Shown one piece after another: positions 8,921 through 17,383 of a stretch of 64,000 bases of DNA (positions are counted from its first letter, which is position 1; each line of letters begins with the position of its first letter). The DNA is taken from assembly GCA_964518835.1 (NCBI GenBank), contig CAZFKU010000002.1, forward strand, positions 16,351 through 80,350, written 5' to 3'. The notes below the pieces were generated by a model. That model ran no database searches. It had not been told where the DNA came from and worked only from the letters and a program-made list of their open reading frames with translations. The stretch is from AB-629-J13 sp964518835. GTDB lineage: Bacteria > Fidelibacterota > Marinisomatia > Marinisomatales > AB-629-J13. The position numbers and the translations under genes are program-made.

Positions 8921-9780
8921 AGAATTCAGAATTATCAACTCCATTACTGCATGAATTGATTTCATGGGGAGAAATGCAACTGAACCATCATCAAATCGAA
9001 AATCCACACCGAAATGTACTTTGGATGGCGAGTGATCTGTTTGATTGCAGAATGAGTGATCTGCCTTTCAGTCAAAAACCTGTTTCCTATCATCAGTTAA
9101 AAACATTCAAAAAATGGATTGGCCGAAGAGTAAATCATGAACCGGTGCAGAAAATCACCGGGAAAACAGAATTTTACGGATTGACTTTTTACCTAGATTC
9201 AGGAGTATTTATTCCCAGACCCGAAACAGAGAGATTGGTTGATGAAGTATTAGGTTTAATAACAAAACAGAACCCCATTTCAATATTAGATGTCGGAACG
9301 GGATCAGGCTGTTTAGCAGTTGCTTTGGCAAAAGAATGTGAAAATTCACAAATAACAGCGATAGACATTTCCACAAGAGCATTAAAAATAGCAAAAATAA
9401 ACAGGGATTATCACGAGTTGAAAAATATCCGTTTTAAAAAGATGGATATTCTTACAGAAACTCCAAAACACACTTATGATTTGGTTATTTCCAATCCTCC
9501 CTACATTCCAAAAAAAGACATGAAGTTTTTAATGCCGGAGGTGATTGATCATGATCCAGTGTTAGCGCTGACAGATAATGCAGACGGATTAATTTTTTAT
9601 AGATATTTAGCCAAACATTTCCATTCGCTTGTAAATCCAAACGGATATATGGTGTTAGAGACAGGAAGTAGAGAACACTCTTTCAAGGCAATAAAAATAT
9701 TCTGTCATTATGGATATAATGCAGATTTGAAAAAAGATTACTCAGGAAATCACAGAGTTCTCATAGTACAATCCAAATGA
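8917..9780 (+). CDS. prmC: Release factor glutamine N5-methyltransferase
   Basis: SAM-dependent methyltransferase that modifies the GGQ glutamine of release factors. The SAM loop DVGTGSG is at 125-131 and the catalytic NPPY at 193-196 (SNPPYIPK). An N-terminal helical domain contains GRRVNHEPVQKITGKTEFYG, as in HemK/PrmC. The 287-residue length is normal. Four-base overlaps join it to prfA upstream and to the prenyltransferase downstream, so enzyme and substrate are translationally coupled. Confidence 0.96.
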   Translation: MKNSELSTPLLHELISWGEMQLNHHQIENPHRNVLWMASDLFDCRMSDLPFSQKPVSYHQLKTFKKWIGRRVNHEPVQKITGKTEFYGLTFYLDSGVFIPRPETERLVDEVLGLITKQNPISILDVGTGSGCLAVALAKECENSQITAIDISTRALKIAKINRDYHELKNIRFKKMDILTETPKHTYDLVISNPPYIPKKDMKFLMPEVIDHDPVLALTDNADGLIFYRYLAKHFHSLVNPNGYMVLETGSREHSFKAIKIFCHYGYNADLKKDYSGNHRVLIVQSK

Positions 9781-10625
9781 ATTCCGTGGCAGATTATGTC
9801 CGCATTCTCCGCCCGATCAATATTATCATTTCTGCTGGGACTGTTGTTGTTTGTGCTGGTATTCTGAATGCGTTCGAGAATATTTTTCTTCTCATTTCTA
9901 CCGTTTTGACAGTAGGTTTATTTATAGGCGGTGCGAATATCTTCAATGACATTCAGGATAAAAAAGAAGATAATATAAACAAACCAGAAAGACCCATAGC
10001 CGCCGGTCAAATTTCCTTGAAAGCAGCAGGAAATTATGCAAAAGTATTATTTATTTCAGGGGCTGGAATGTGTTTTTTGCTTCCCCTGTCTGCGACTTTG
10101 CTTGTCTGGTTTATTGTCTTTCCTCTTCTGATATTTTACTCACTCAAATTGAAATCAATTCCTCTTGTGGGAAATGGTGTCATAGCTTTTTTATTGGGAC
10201 TGACCTTTCTATTTTGCGGATTGGTTTTTGAAAATATTAATCCCATGTTCATCCCGGCAGGTCTTGCATTTTCTTTGACATTAGTACGGGAATTGATAAA
10301 AGATATTGAAGACATGGAAGGAGACAAAAAATCGGGGTTAAGGACCTTTCCTATAATGTTTGGGCTGGATAAAGCTGTTCAGCTGGTAATCCTGCTTTCG
10401 GTAGCAACAGGAATTGTCTCTGTTATTCCGTATTTTACAAATTTATATTCTGCATTTTATCTCATTCCGCTTGTCTTGGGAGTTGAGTTACCATTGACAA
10501 TTGTTGTATTTTCGTTCATGAAATCACACTCCAGATCAACCGCCAGAAAATCATCCATTTTACTAAAAATTGCCACCATCATGGGAATCATTTCAATATA
10601 TACAGGAGCTAAAATTGGGACCTGA
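9777..10625 (+). CDS. UbiA-family membrane prenyltransferase (DGGGP-synthase-like)
   Basis: Polytopic membrane enzyme that transfers an isoprenyl chain. Both Asp-rich Mg2+/diphosphate motifs are intact: ND..D...DN in NDIQDKKEDNINKPERPI (57-74) and KDIEDMEGDKKSG (174-186). The first motif and the RPI-AG continuation resemble the geranylgeranylglycerol-phosphate geranylgeranyltransferase group annotated in archaea and in FCB bacteria, more than UbiA or MenA. About eight or nine hydrophobic helices are seen. Alternatives are a quinone or heme/chlorophyll-type prenyltransferase. The stop lies inside the start of dnaE. Family sure; substrate uncertain. Confidence 0.85.
   Translation: MNSVADYVRILRPINIIISAGTVVVCAGILNAFENIFLLISTVLTVGLFIGGANIFNDIQDKKEDNINKPERPIAAGQISLKAAGNYAKVLFISGAGMCFLLPLSATLLVWFIVFPLLIFYSLKLKSIPLVGNGVIAFLLGLTFLFCGLVFENINPMFIPAGLAFSLTLVRELIKDIEDMEGDKKSGLRTFPIMFGLDKAVQLVILLSVATGIVSVIPYFTNLYSAFYLIPLVLGVELPLTIVVFSFMKSHSRSTARKSSILLKIATIMGIISIYTGAKIGT
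10604..10608 (+). promoter_or_regulatory. Ribosome binding site choosing the dnaE TTG start
   Basis: AGGAG lies inside the prenyltransferase gene, six bases before TTG 10615. It supports that start over an upstream in-frame ATG at 10570, whose extra residues are simply the overlapping gene read in another frame. Confidence 0.7.
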
Positions 10626-13600
10626 ATTCGTCCATTTGCATAACCATTCCGATTATAGTCTTTTGGATGGTGCCCAACCCATCAAACAAATGGTAAACAG
10701 GACTGAAGAACTGGGAATGAATTCCATTGCTTTAACCGATCATGGAAATATGTTTGGTGCAGTAGATTTTTACCTGCAATGTGAGAAAAAAGGAATTAAT
10801 CCGATTATCGGGATGGAAGCTTATATTGTGGGGAAAGGAAGTCGTACAATTAAGCAGACGGCTCAAGGTCACCGTCAGCGGACGTTTCATATTATCCTTC
10901 TGTGTAAAGATATACAAGGTTATAAAAATCTCATGAAACTGTCTTCCTCATCATTTCTTGATGGATTTTATTATAAACCCCGAATGGATAAAGAAATATT
11001 GAAAGACCATTCAGAAGGTCTCATAGGACTTTCTGCCTGTCTGAATGGTGAAATAACCAGACTTCACTTGGACGGTAAGGATCTGGAAGCCCAGCATGCT
11101 GTTGAAGAACATGTAAACATTTTCGGGAAAGATAATTTTTATATGGAAATTCAACGGCACGGAATGGAGGAAGACCGTGCATACGATAAAAACCTGCAGC
11201 TGGCAAAACAGATGGGTCTCAAATATGTTGCCACCAATGATGTTCATTACACTCGCAAAAAACACTGGGATTCCCATGATATTCTCATCTGCCTTCAAAG
11301 CAATCATTTTCGCAGTGATGAAAAAAGAATGAGATATAAGAAAGAAGAATTTTTTCTCCGCTCTCCTGAAGAGATGAGAAAATTGTTTGATGATTTACCG
11401 GAAGCCTGCGATGCCACCCTTGAAATTGCAGAAAGATGTAATTTGAAATTGAATTTTGATTCATATCATTTACCGGTTTTTACCATTCCTGAAAATTCAA
11501 AGGAAAAGGATTCGGATTTGTATCTCCAGTCCCTGTGCATGGATGGTCTTAAGTCTTTGTATCCCCAAATAACATCTGAGTTAACAGAACGTTTGACCTA
11601 CGAACTTTCTGTGATAAAACAGATGGGATTTTCAGGATATTTTTTGATTACAGCTGATTTTGTTGACTATGCGAAGAAGCACCATATACCCGTAGGTCCC
11701 GGAAGGGGATCTGCAGCGGGGAGTCTGGTCTCTTATGTTTTAGGGATTACAACCATTGATCCAATGAAACACGACCTTCTTTTTGAACGGTTTTTAAATC
11801 CCGAACGGGTTAGTCTTCCTGATATAGATATTGATTTTTGTTATGAACGCCGTGGAGAGGTCATTCAATATATTAAAAATAAATATGGAGAGAAATCCGT
11901 AACCCAAATTATTACTTTTGGGAAGATGAAAGCACGTCAGGCTGTGAAGGATGTGGGGCGGGTTATGGGATATCCATTTGGAGAAGTAGATAAGATCGCA
12001 AAGGAAATTCCGGAAGAATTAAATATATCCCTGAATGGTGCATTAAAGAAAAGTCCGACATTCAAGAAAATGGCAGATGGTGAATACAAAGAATTAATCG
12101 AACATTCTCTCATTCTGGAAGGGGTAAACCGCCATGCATCTACTCATGCAGCTGGGGTGGTTATTGTGCCGGGAGACCTCACGGACTTTATTCCGCTCTA
12201 TAAATCATCAAAAGGAGATGTGACCAGCCAGTATGATATGAAAGGCTTGGAAAAATTAGGGTTGTTAAAGATGGATTTTCTCGGCCTTAGAAATCTTACA
12301 GTAATCGAGCGTACACTGGAATTGATCGAGAAGAATCATGAAAAGGTGGACATTCAATCTATCCCGCTTGATGATGAGGATGTGTATGATCTTTTTACAC
12401 AGGGACTCACAATCGGAATCTTCCAGTTTGAGTCAGCAGGGATGCGGGAGTTTTTAACAAAGTTGAAACCCACCTGTATCGAAGACCTTATCGCAATGAA
12501 TGCGTTGTACAGACCGGGCCCCATGAGCAATATTGACGATTTTATCCAACGGAAACAGGGTAAAAGAACAATTGATTACATGCATAAAAACCTTGAGGAT
12601 ATTTTAAAAGAAACGTATGGAATTATTGTTTATCAGGAACAGGTCATGCAAATAGCAAACCAGATTGCAGGATTTTCTCTGGCAAATGCAGACTTAATGC
12701 GTAGGGCAATGGGAAAGAAGGATGTTGCACTAATGAAGCGGATGAAAACTGATTTTGTTGAAGGGTCTGAAAAAAATAAAATCAGTGCCCGAAAGGCAAA
12801 AGCCATATTTGCCTTGATTGAAAAATTTGCTGAATATGGTTTTAACAAAAGTCACTCCACTGCTTATGCCTACATTGCCTATCAAACCGCATGGTTAAAA
12901 ACACATTATGCTGTTGAATTTATGTCTGCAAATCTCACCAGTTTTATGTCCGACACCAATCGAATAGTCCGGCTTATTAATGAATGCAGAAAATTAAACA
13001 TACAAGTTCACCCTCCGGATATAAATATATCCGAAATTGATTTTCAGCCTCTTGATAATCAGAGCATCTCTTATGGTTTGAATGCTATAAAAAACGTTGG
13101 TTCCTCTGCGCTGAAAAGTATTATTGATGAAAGAGAAAAAAAGGGAGAGTTTAAATCAATCTTCGATTTTTGTTCCCGGGTTGTATCTGCATCATTGAAC
13201 AGAAAAGTGATTGAAAGTTTAATTAAAGCAGGTGCGCTGGATTGTCTTCCCGGAAAACGATCTGAAATGTTTGCTTCTATCGATAATGTTCTCAAATATG
13301 GACAAAGTATCCAGATCAATCAGAATAGAAATCAGGTGGATATTTTTGGCGGAAAAGATGGTGCAAACTCGATGATAAAAGAACCGAAATTGCATGAAAG
13401 TGAACCGTGGAGTGAAAAGCAATCTCTCACATTTGAGAAAGAAGTTTTGGGAACGTATGTGTCCGGTCACCCCCTGATAAAACATGCAGATATAATTGAG
13501 AAATATGCTACCTATGATTTTACGGAAGCCATTCCAGCCGCTACAGGAAAATCATTCAGGTTGGGCGGTTTGATTGAAGGAATAACCCGAAATTTCGATA

Positions 13601-14046
13601 AAAACGGGAGAGAATGGGCACGAATAAAAATGGAATGTATCGGAGGAAGGGCAGAAATTATTGCTTTTAATGATATATTTTCTCGGTTTAAAGAAATAAT
13701 TAAGGAAGGAAATATTGTGTTTGTTTCAGGAAACCCAGAAGATAGATCTGAAACTCGAAATGTAAAAATGTTAGCAGAGAACATTGTCTCACTGGACAAG
13801 GCAGAAGACCAATTGTCCAAACATTTAAATATATTGGTTAATCCCGATTCCATTACTACCAAGGAAATTGACGAGCTTTATAAAATCGCTGAGGATTATC
13901 AGGGCGATACACGGTTGGTGTTTCATATCCCCAAAAACGGAAGACACCAGCAAATTCTCGCACACAATATTCGTGTTTCAACCGATAGTAAATTCTGCAG
14001 TAAGCTGAAAAAAATATACGGTAAACAGAATATATGGATTGAATGA
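10615..14046 (+). CDS. dnaE: DNA polymerase III alpha subunit
   Basis: Replicative polymerase, C-family. Starting at TTG 10615 the protein is 1143 residues and opens GPEFVHLHNHSDYSLLDG, aligning with the E. coli N-terminus (PRFVHLRVHSDYSMIDG). The PHP domain keeps its metal-binding histidines H7, H9 and H11 plus TDHGN, so it may retain metal-dependent activity. Polymerase carboxylates D403 and D405 lie in PDIDIDF. The helix-hairpin-helix and C-terminal OB-fold (FRLGGLIEGITRNF) follow. The start overlaps the prenyltransferase stop by 11 bases. The stop overlaps dtd by four. Confidence 0.97.
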   Translation: MGPEFVHLHNHSDYSLLDGAQPIKQMVNRTEELGMNSIALTDHGNMFGAVDFYLQCEKKGINPIIGMEAYIVGKGSRTIKQTAQGHRQRTFHIILLCKDIQGYKNLMKLSSSSFLDGFYYKPRMDKEILKDHSEGLIGLSACLNGEITRLHLDGKDLEAQHAVEEHVNIFGKDNFYMEIQRHGMEEDRAYDKNLQLAKQMGLKYVATNDVHYTRKKHWDSHDILICLQSNHFRSDEKRMRYKKEEFFLRSPEEMRKLFDDLPEACDATLEIAERCNLKLNFDSYHLPVFTIPENSKEKDSDLYLQSLCMDGLKSLYPQITSELTERLTYELSVIKQMGFSGYFLITADFVDYAKKHHIPVGPGRGSAAGSLVSYVLGITTIDPMKHDLLFERFLNPERVSLPDIDIDFCYERRGEVIQYIKNKYGEKSVTQIITFGKMKARQAVKDVGRVMGYPFGEVDKIAKEIPEELNISLNGALKKSPTFKKMADGEYKELIEHSLILEGVNRHASTHAAGVVIVPGDLTDFIPLYKSSKGDVTSQYDMKGLEKLGLLKMDFLGLRNLTVIERTLELIEKNHEKVDIQSIPLDDEDVYDLFTQGLTIGIFQFESAGMREFLTKLKPTCIEDLIAMNALYRPGPMSNIDDFIQRKQGKRTIDYMHKNLEDILKETYGIIVYQEQVMQIANQIAGFSLANADLMRRAMGKKDVALMKRMKTDFVEGSEKNKISARKAKAIFALIEKFAEYGFNKSHSTAYAYIAYQTAWLKTHYAVEFMSANLTSFMSDTNRIVRLINECRKLNIQVHPPDINISEIDFQPLDNQSISYGLNAIKNVGSSALKSIIDEREKKGEFKSIFDFCSRVVSASLNRKVIESLIKAGALDCLPGKRSEMFASIDNVLKYGQSIQINQNRNQVDIFGGKDGANSMIKEPKLHESEPWSEKQSLTFEKEVLGTYVSGHPLIKHADIIEKYATYDFTEAIPAATGKSFRLGGLIEGITRNFDKNGREWARIKMECIGGRAEIIAFNDIFSRFKEIIKEGNIVFVSGNPEDRSETRNVKMLAENIVSLDKAEDQLSKHLNILVNPDSITTKEIDELYKIAEDYQGDTRLVFHIPKNGRHQQILAHNIRVSTDSKFCSKLKKIYGKQNIWIE

Positions 14047-14486
14047 TTGCAGTAGTACAACGTGTCTCTAAAGGAAATGTAACCATCCATGGAGAGGTAA
14101 AAAGCGCTATTCAAAACGGGCTGGTTGTTTTGATAGGCGTTATGCAGGATGATACGGAAGAAGATGTCAATTTTTTAGTGGAAAAAATTTCGGGATTCAG
14201 GATTTTCAATGATGAGGATGATAAAATGAATCTATCTGTTAAGGACATCAAAGGCTCTGTTTTAGTGATAAGCCAATTTACACTTTGCGGGGATTGGAAA
14301 AAAGGAAGGCGTCCCAGTTTTATCCATGCCGCCCCGCCTGAGAAAGGGAAACATCTATACGAACGGTTTATGTATCAATTACGTGAAAAGGAAATTCCTG
14401 TAGAATCAGGAGAATTCGGTGCGATGATGTCAGTTAACTTGACAAATGAAGGACCGGTTACTTTTGTTCTGGATAGTAAAATTTAA
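14043..14486 (+). CDS. dtd: D-aminoacyl-tRNA deacylase
   Basis: Hydrolyses D-amino acids (and achiral glycine) from mischarged tRNA. It has 147 residues. Both active-site signatures are present: SQFTL and the C-terminal NEGPVT cis-Gly-Pro motif. The N-terminus MIAVVQRVSKGNV is typical. The four-base ATGA overlap with dnaE makes it the last gene of the overlapping DUF1385-to-dtd run. The following 80 bases hold no clear terminator or gene. Confidence 0.96.
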   Translation: MIAVVQRVSKGNVTIHGEVKSAIQNGLVVLIGVMQDDTEEDVNFLVEKISGFRIFNDEDDKMNLSVKDIKGSVLVISQFTLCGDWKKGRRPSFIHAAPPEKGKHLYERFMYQLREKEIPVESGEFGAMMSVNLTNEGPVTFVLDSKI

Positions 14487-14566
14487 GGAATGCTCCCGCT
14501 AGTTGCCCTTTTTTATTTTGGATGTTCCTATTGTAATTTTATGATGTAAATGAATCCACTTTTTAA

Positions 14567-14971
14567 ATGAATCGAAAAATAAGAATTATTATGGCAAAGC
14601 CCGGCTTGGACGGTCATGACCGGGGGATCAAAGTCTTAGCTTCCGCTTACAGGGATGCAGGGATGGAAGTCATTTATCTGGGACTACGCCAGACTCCTGA
14701 AATGATCGTTTCTGCTGCATTGCAGGAAGATGCAGATGTCATCGCCTTGTCCAGTTTAAATAATGCACACATGACCATTTTCCCCAGAGTGAAAAACCTT
14801 ATGGACGAAAAAGGTTTGACCGATGTCTTATTGACCGGCGGCGGGATTATTCCAAAGAAGGATATGGATTCGTTATACGAAATGGGAGTCGGAAAGTTAT
14901 TCGGTCCCGGAACACCTGTCCATAAAACGATTGATTATATTACTGAGTGGGTGAATTCCAACCGCAGATGA
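14567..14971 (+). CDS. Cobalamin-binding domain protein (methylmalonyl-CoA mutase C-terminal type)
   Basis: A 134-residue Rossmann-like B12-binding module. The lower-axial histidine motif is D15-G-H17-D-R-G20, followed by SSLNNAH and TGGGIIP, as in the small part of methylmalonyl-CoA mutase. It stands alone, so it either pairs with a catalytic mutase subunit encoded elsewhere or serves another cobalamin enzyme or sensor. No mutase, epimerase or MeaB is seen nearby. Its stop overlaps the next gene (ATGA). Confidence 0.92.
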   Translation: MNRKIRIIMAKPGLDGHDRGIKVLASAYRDAGMEVIYLGLRQTPEMIVSAALQEDADVIALSSLNNAHMTIFPRVKNLMDEKGLTDVLLTGGGIIPKKDMDSLYEMGVGKLFGPGTPVHKTIDYITEWVNSNRR

Positions 14972-15600
14972 TGGATTTATCAGACCGGGAAATCATGGGA
15001 GATTATTTTCATAATCATCCGGACTCGAACCAGTTTCCGTTGGTAGCAGACCTGTTTTTGATGGATGGAGAGACTCCTGGAGCAGAAGAAATTTGTAAAA
15101 TTGGATTGAACCATCATCCGGATCATCCGGATGGCTTGTTTGTTTTGGCACAAATCCAAAATGAAAATAAAGATTTTAAAAAAGCGGAAGGAACATTAAA
15201 AAGGTTACTTAAAACCCACACTGTTTATCCTGAAGCACTCACACTTTTAGCTGAAATTCAGGAAAAAATAAACCGTTCCCCAAATACTGTTAAAGCGGTA
15301 AGAAAAAATTATGAACGGTTTAATTTCAAGTCAGCACATCAGAAGCGGAAGAAAATTACGAAGAAACAAAACTCAACCACTCGAAAAAAAACGGCACAAT
15401 CCGTTTCCACCTCCGAGTTGAAACCCTTAAAGATAAGTTCCAAATTGGCAACATTCACTTTGGTGGAAATATTGGAAAACCAGGGTTTATATCCTCAGGC
15501 TATTGATATATTGGATATTCTTGAGGAAAAAAATCAAGATAAAAAACGGGTAATAAAAACCCGCAACAGGATTTTAAAAAAGTTTCACTCAAGTAATTAA
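14968..15600 (+). CDS. TPR-like protein with a basic linker
   Basis: Not recognised as a named family. The N-terminal part (about residues 10-105) reads as two to three tetratricopeptide-like helical repeats (AEEICKIGLNHHPDHPDGLF, then EALTLLAEIQEK). A Lys/Thr/Ser-rich linker follows around HQKRKKITKKQNSTTRKKTA, then a last helical pair (LVEILENQGLYPQAIDILDI). I chose ATG 14968, which forms a four-base overlap with the cobalamin-binding gene, giving 210 residues. A GTG at 14947 is possible but adds seven residues. Probably a cytoplasmic scaffold; no catalytic motif. Confidence 0.75.
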   Translation: MMDLSDREIMGDYFHNHPDSNQFPLVADLFLMDGETPGAEEICKIGLNHHPDHPDGLFVLAQIQNENKDFKKAEGTLKRLLKTHTVYPEALTLLAEIQEKINRSPNTVKAVRKNYERFNFKSAHQKRKKITKKQNSTTRKKTAQSVSTSELKPLKISSKLATFTLVEILENQGLYPQAIDILDILEEKNQDKKRVIKTRNRILKKFHSSN

Positions 15601-15621
15601 CATCTTTTCAATTTAAAAGTA

Positions 15622-16707
15622 ATGACTCCTTCATTATACTCAGCTCGTCAGGAAAAACTGAAATCTGTTCTCAGTGAACAGGGAATTGACGGTATCATCC
15701 TTACAAATCTCACCAGCATTCGTTATATCTGTGGATTCACAGGTTCCGCTGCTACCTGCCTGGTTCTTCCTCAAGATCAATATTTTATTTCTGATGGAAG
15801 ATACACAGAACAATCCAAAAAACAAGTTTCAGGATTTTCATGCATTATTGAAAATTTATCCCATTTAGAACTCATGAGCACAAAAAAAAGAAACCTGATT
15901 CCCAACGGATTAAAATTGGGATTTGAAGGAGAGCATCTTCCTTTTACTCAGTACAATACCATGACAGAACTTTTTTCAAAAACGGATTGGATATGCACAA
16001 AAAATATTATGGAAAATTTACAGGCTGTGAAGGATGAATCCGAAATAAACGCCATTCGTACTGCCGTTGAGATTACGGATGCAGCTTATGAAGAAGTGGT
16101 TCCGCATATAAGAGAAGGGATCACTGAAAAAGAAATTGCAAATGAATTAGTTTTGTATTACCGCCGTGAGGGAGACGGAGAAGCCTACCCTCCCATTGTG
16201 GCCGGAGGACCAAACAGCGCCCTGCCTCATGCGGTTCCGACAGACAGAAAATTCAGGAAAGGGGATTTTATAGTTATTGATGCTGCCGCTAAATATGCCG
16301 GTTATCATGCCGACATGACCCGCACACCTGTTCTTGGAAAAGAAACGGTAAAACACCGTGAAATTTACAATATCGTCAAAGAAGCTCAGGAGACAGCAGT
16401 AGCTTCAGCAAAAGCAGGAGTCTCGTGCAAAGAAATGGATGCGATTCCACGAAATATTATTGAAAAGAATGGATATGGAGAATATTTCAATCACGGGACG
16501 GGACATGGACTGGGATTGGAAATTCACACTCAGCCCCGTCTCAGTAAACTGAGCAATCAATTTCTCGAACCGAAAAATGTGGTAACTGTAGAGCCGGGAA
16601 TTTACCTTCCGGGCTGGGGAGGAGTCCGCATTGAAGATGACATAATCATCGAGGAAAATGGATGTGAAGTACTGAACACCACCTCCAGAGAACTAGTCGT
16701 TCTGTAA
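15622..16707 (+). CDS. M24 family Xaa-Pro aminopeptidase/dipeptidase
   Basis: Two-metal peptidase that removes residues preceding proline. The creatinase-like N-terminal domain spans about 1-125. The catalytic pita-bread domain holds the ligands: two Asp in VIDAAAKYAGYHADMTRTP, the His in NHGTGHGLGLEIH, and Glu in VEPGIYLPG and GVRIEDD. The 361-residue length matches the short PepP/PepQ-like enzymes of Gram-positive and FCB bacteria. Whether it acts on dipeptides or longer peptides is not determinable. Confidence 0.93.
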   Translation: MTPSLYSARQEKLKSVLSEQGIDGIILTNLTSIRYICGFTGSAATCLVLPQDQYFISDGRYTEQSKKQVSGFSCIIENLSHLELMSTKKRNLIPNGLKLGFEGEHLPFTQYNTMTELFSKTDWICTKNIMENLQAVKDESEINAIRTAVEITDAAYEEVVPHIREGITEKEIANELVLYYRREGDGEAYPPIVAGGPNSALPHAVPTDRKFRKGDFIVIDAAAKYAGYHADMTRTPVLGKETVKHREIYNIVKEAQETAVASAKAGVSCKEMDAIPRNIIEKNGYGEYFNHGTGHGLGLEIHTQPRLSKLSNQFLEPKNVVTVEPGIYLPGWGGVRIEDDIIIEENGCEVLNTTSRELVVL

Positions 16708-16731
16708 AATTAGATTTCATCTAATTCTGTA

Positions 16732-17367
16732 ATGCCAGCAATTAAGACTCTCATATTTGATATTGGCGGAGTTCTATTGGATATTCATCCTGAAAAAACC
16801 TTTAATTACTGGGCAAAAGCAACCGGGGTATCGTTGAAATACTTACATGAATTTGTTTCGTGGGATATCCATTATCAATATGAAACTGGCAAGTGTGACG
16901 ATTTTCAATTTTATAGTGCATTCAATAATTTACTTCCCGGTGAAAATAAAATTTCTGAAGATGAATTCTGGCATGGCTGGAGATTACTGCTGGGGGAGGA
17001 AACTTCAATTGTGGGTTTGATGGAATCTTTGTGTCAAACCATTCCTGTCTGGCTATTATCCAACACCAATCCTTGGCACATTCGATTTTTACAATCCAAC
17101 AGTCAATGCCGACTCCACCGATTTGTCACGGGTGCTGTGTATTCCTTTGACACCGGATACAGAAAACCGGATCAAGAAATATATGAATTGACATTGAATA
17201 AAGTTAAATCTTCCGGTGGAGAAGCACTTTTTATTGATGATAATGAAGAGAATGTTGAAGGGGCAAAAACCTCAGGGATGAATGCAGTTAGATATGAAGG
17301 ATTAGAAAGACTTATTGAAGCTCTGGAAGATTTTGAAATTTCTATGACACAGCCTATAACAATATAA
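16732..17367 (+). CDS. HAD-superfamily phosphatase (subfamily IA)
   Basis: Hydrolase of 211 residues. Motif I reads LIFDIGGVLLD with nucleophile D10. The usual second Asp is replaced in the FD-GGV pattern seen in YihX-like sugar-phosphate phosphatases. Motif II is WLLSNTN, motif III lysine lies in YRKPDQEIYE, and motif IV is FIDDNEENVEGA. A helical cap lies between motifs I and II. Substrate unknown. It lies 24 bases after the M24 peptidase and 16 bases before the bleomycin hydrolase gene. Confidence 0.88.
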   Translation: MPAIKTLIFDIGGVLLDIHPEKTFNYWAKATGVSLKYLHEFVSWDIHYQYETGKCDDFQFYSAFNNLLPGENKISEDEFWHGWRLLLGEETSIVGLMESLCQTIPVWLLSNTNPWHIRFLQSNSQCRLHRFVTGAVYSFDTGYRKPDQEIYELTLNKVKSSGGEALFIDDNEENVEGAKTSGMNAVRYEGLERLIEALEDFEISMTQPITI

Positions 17368-17383
17368 AAAAACGAGTAAAAAA

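Noticed and set aside
10570..10614. dnaE starting at ATG 10570
   Set aside because: The extra residues are unlike DnaE and come from reading the prenyltransferase gene in another frame; AGGAG favours TTG 10615.
16732..17367. HAD protein as inactive because motif I lacks the second Asp
   Set aside because: The FD-GGV form occurs in active YihX-type phosphatases and the other motifs are intact.
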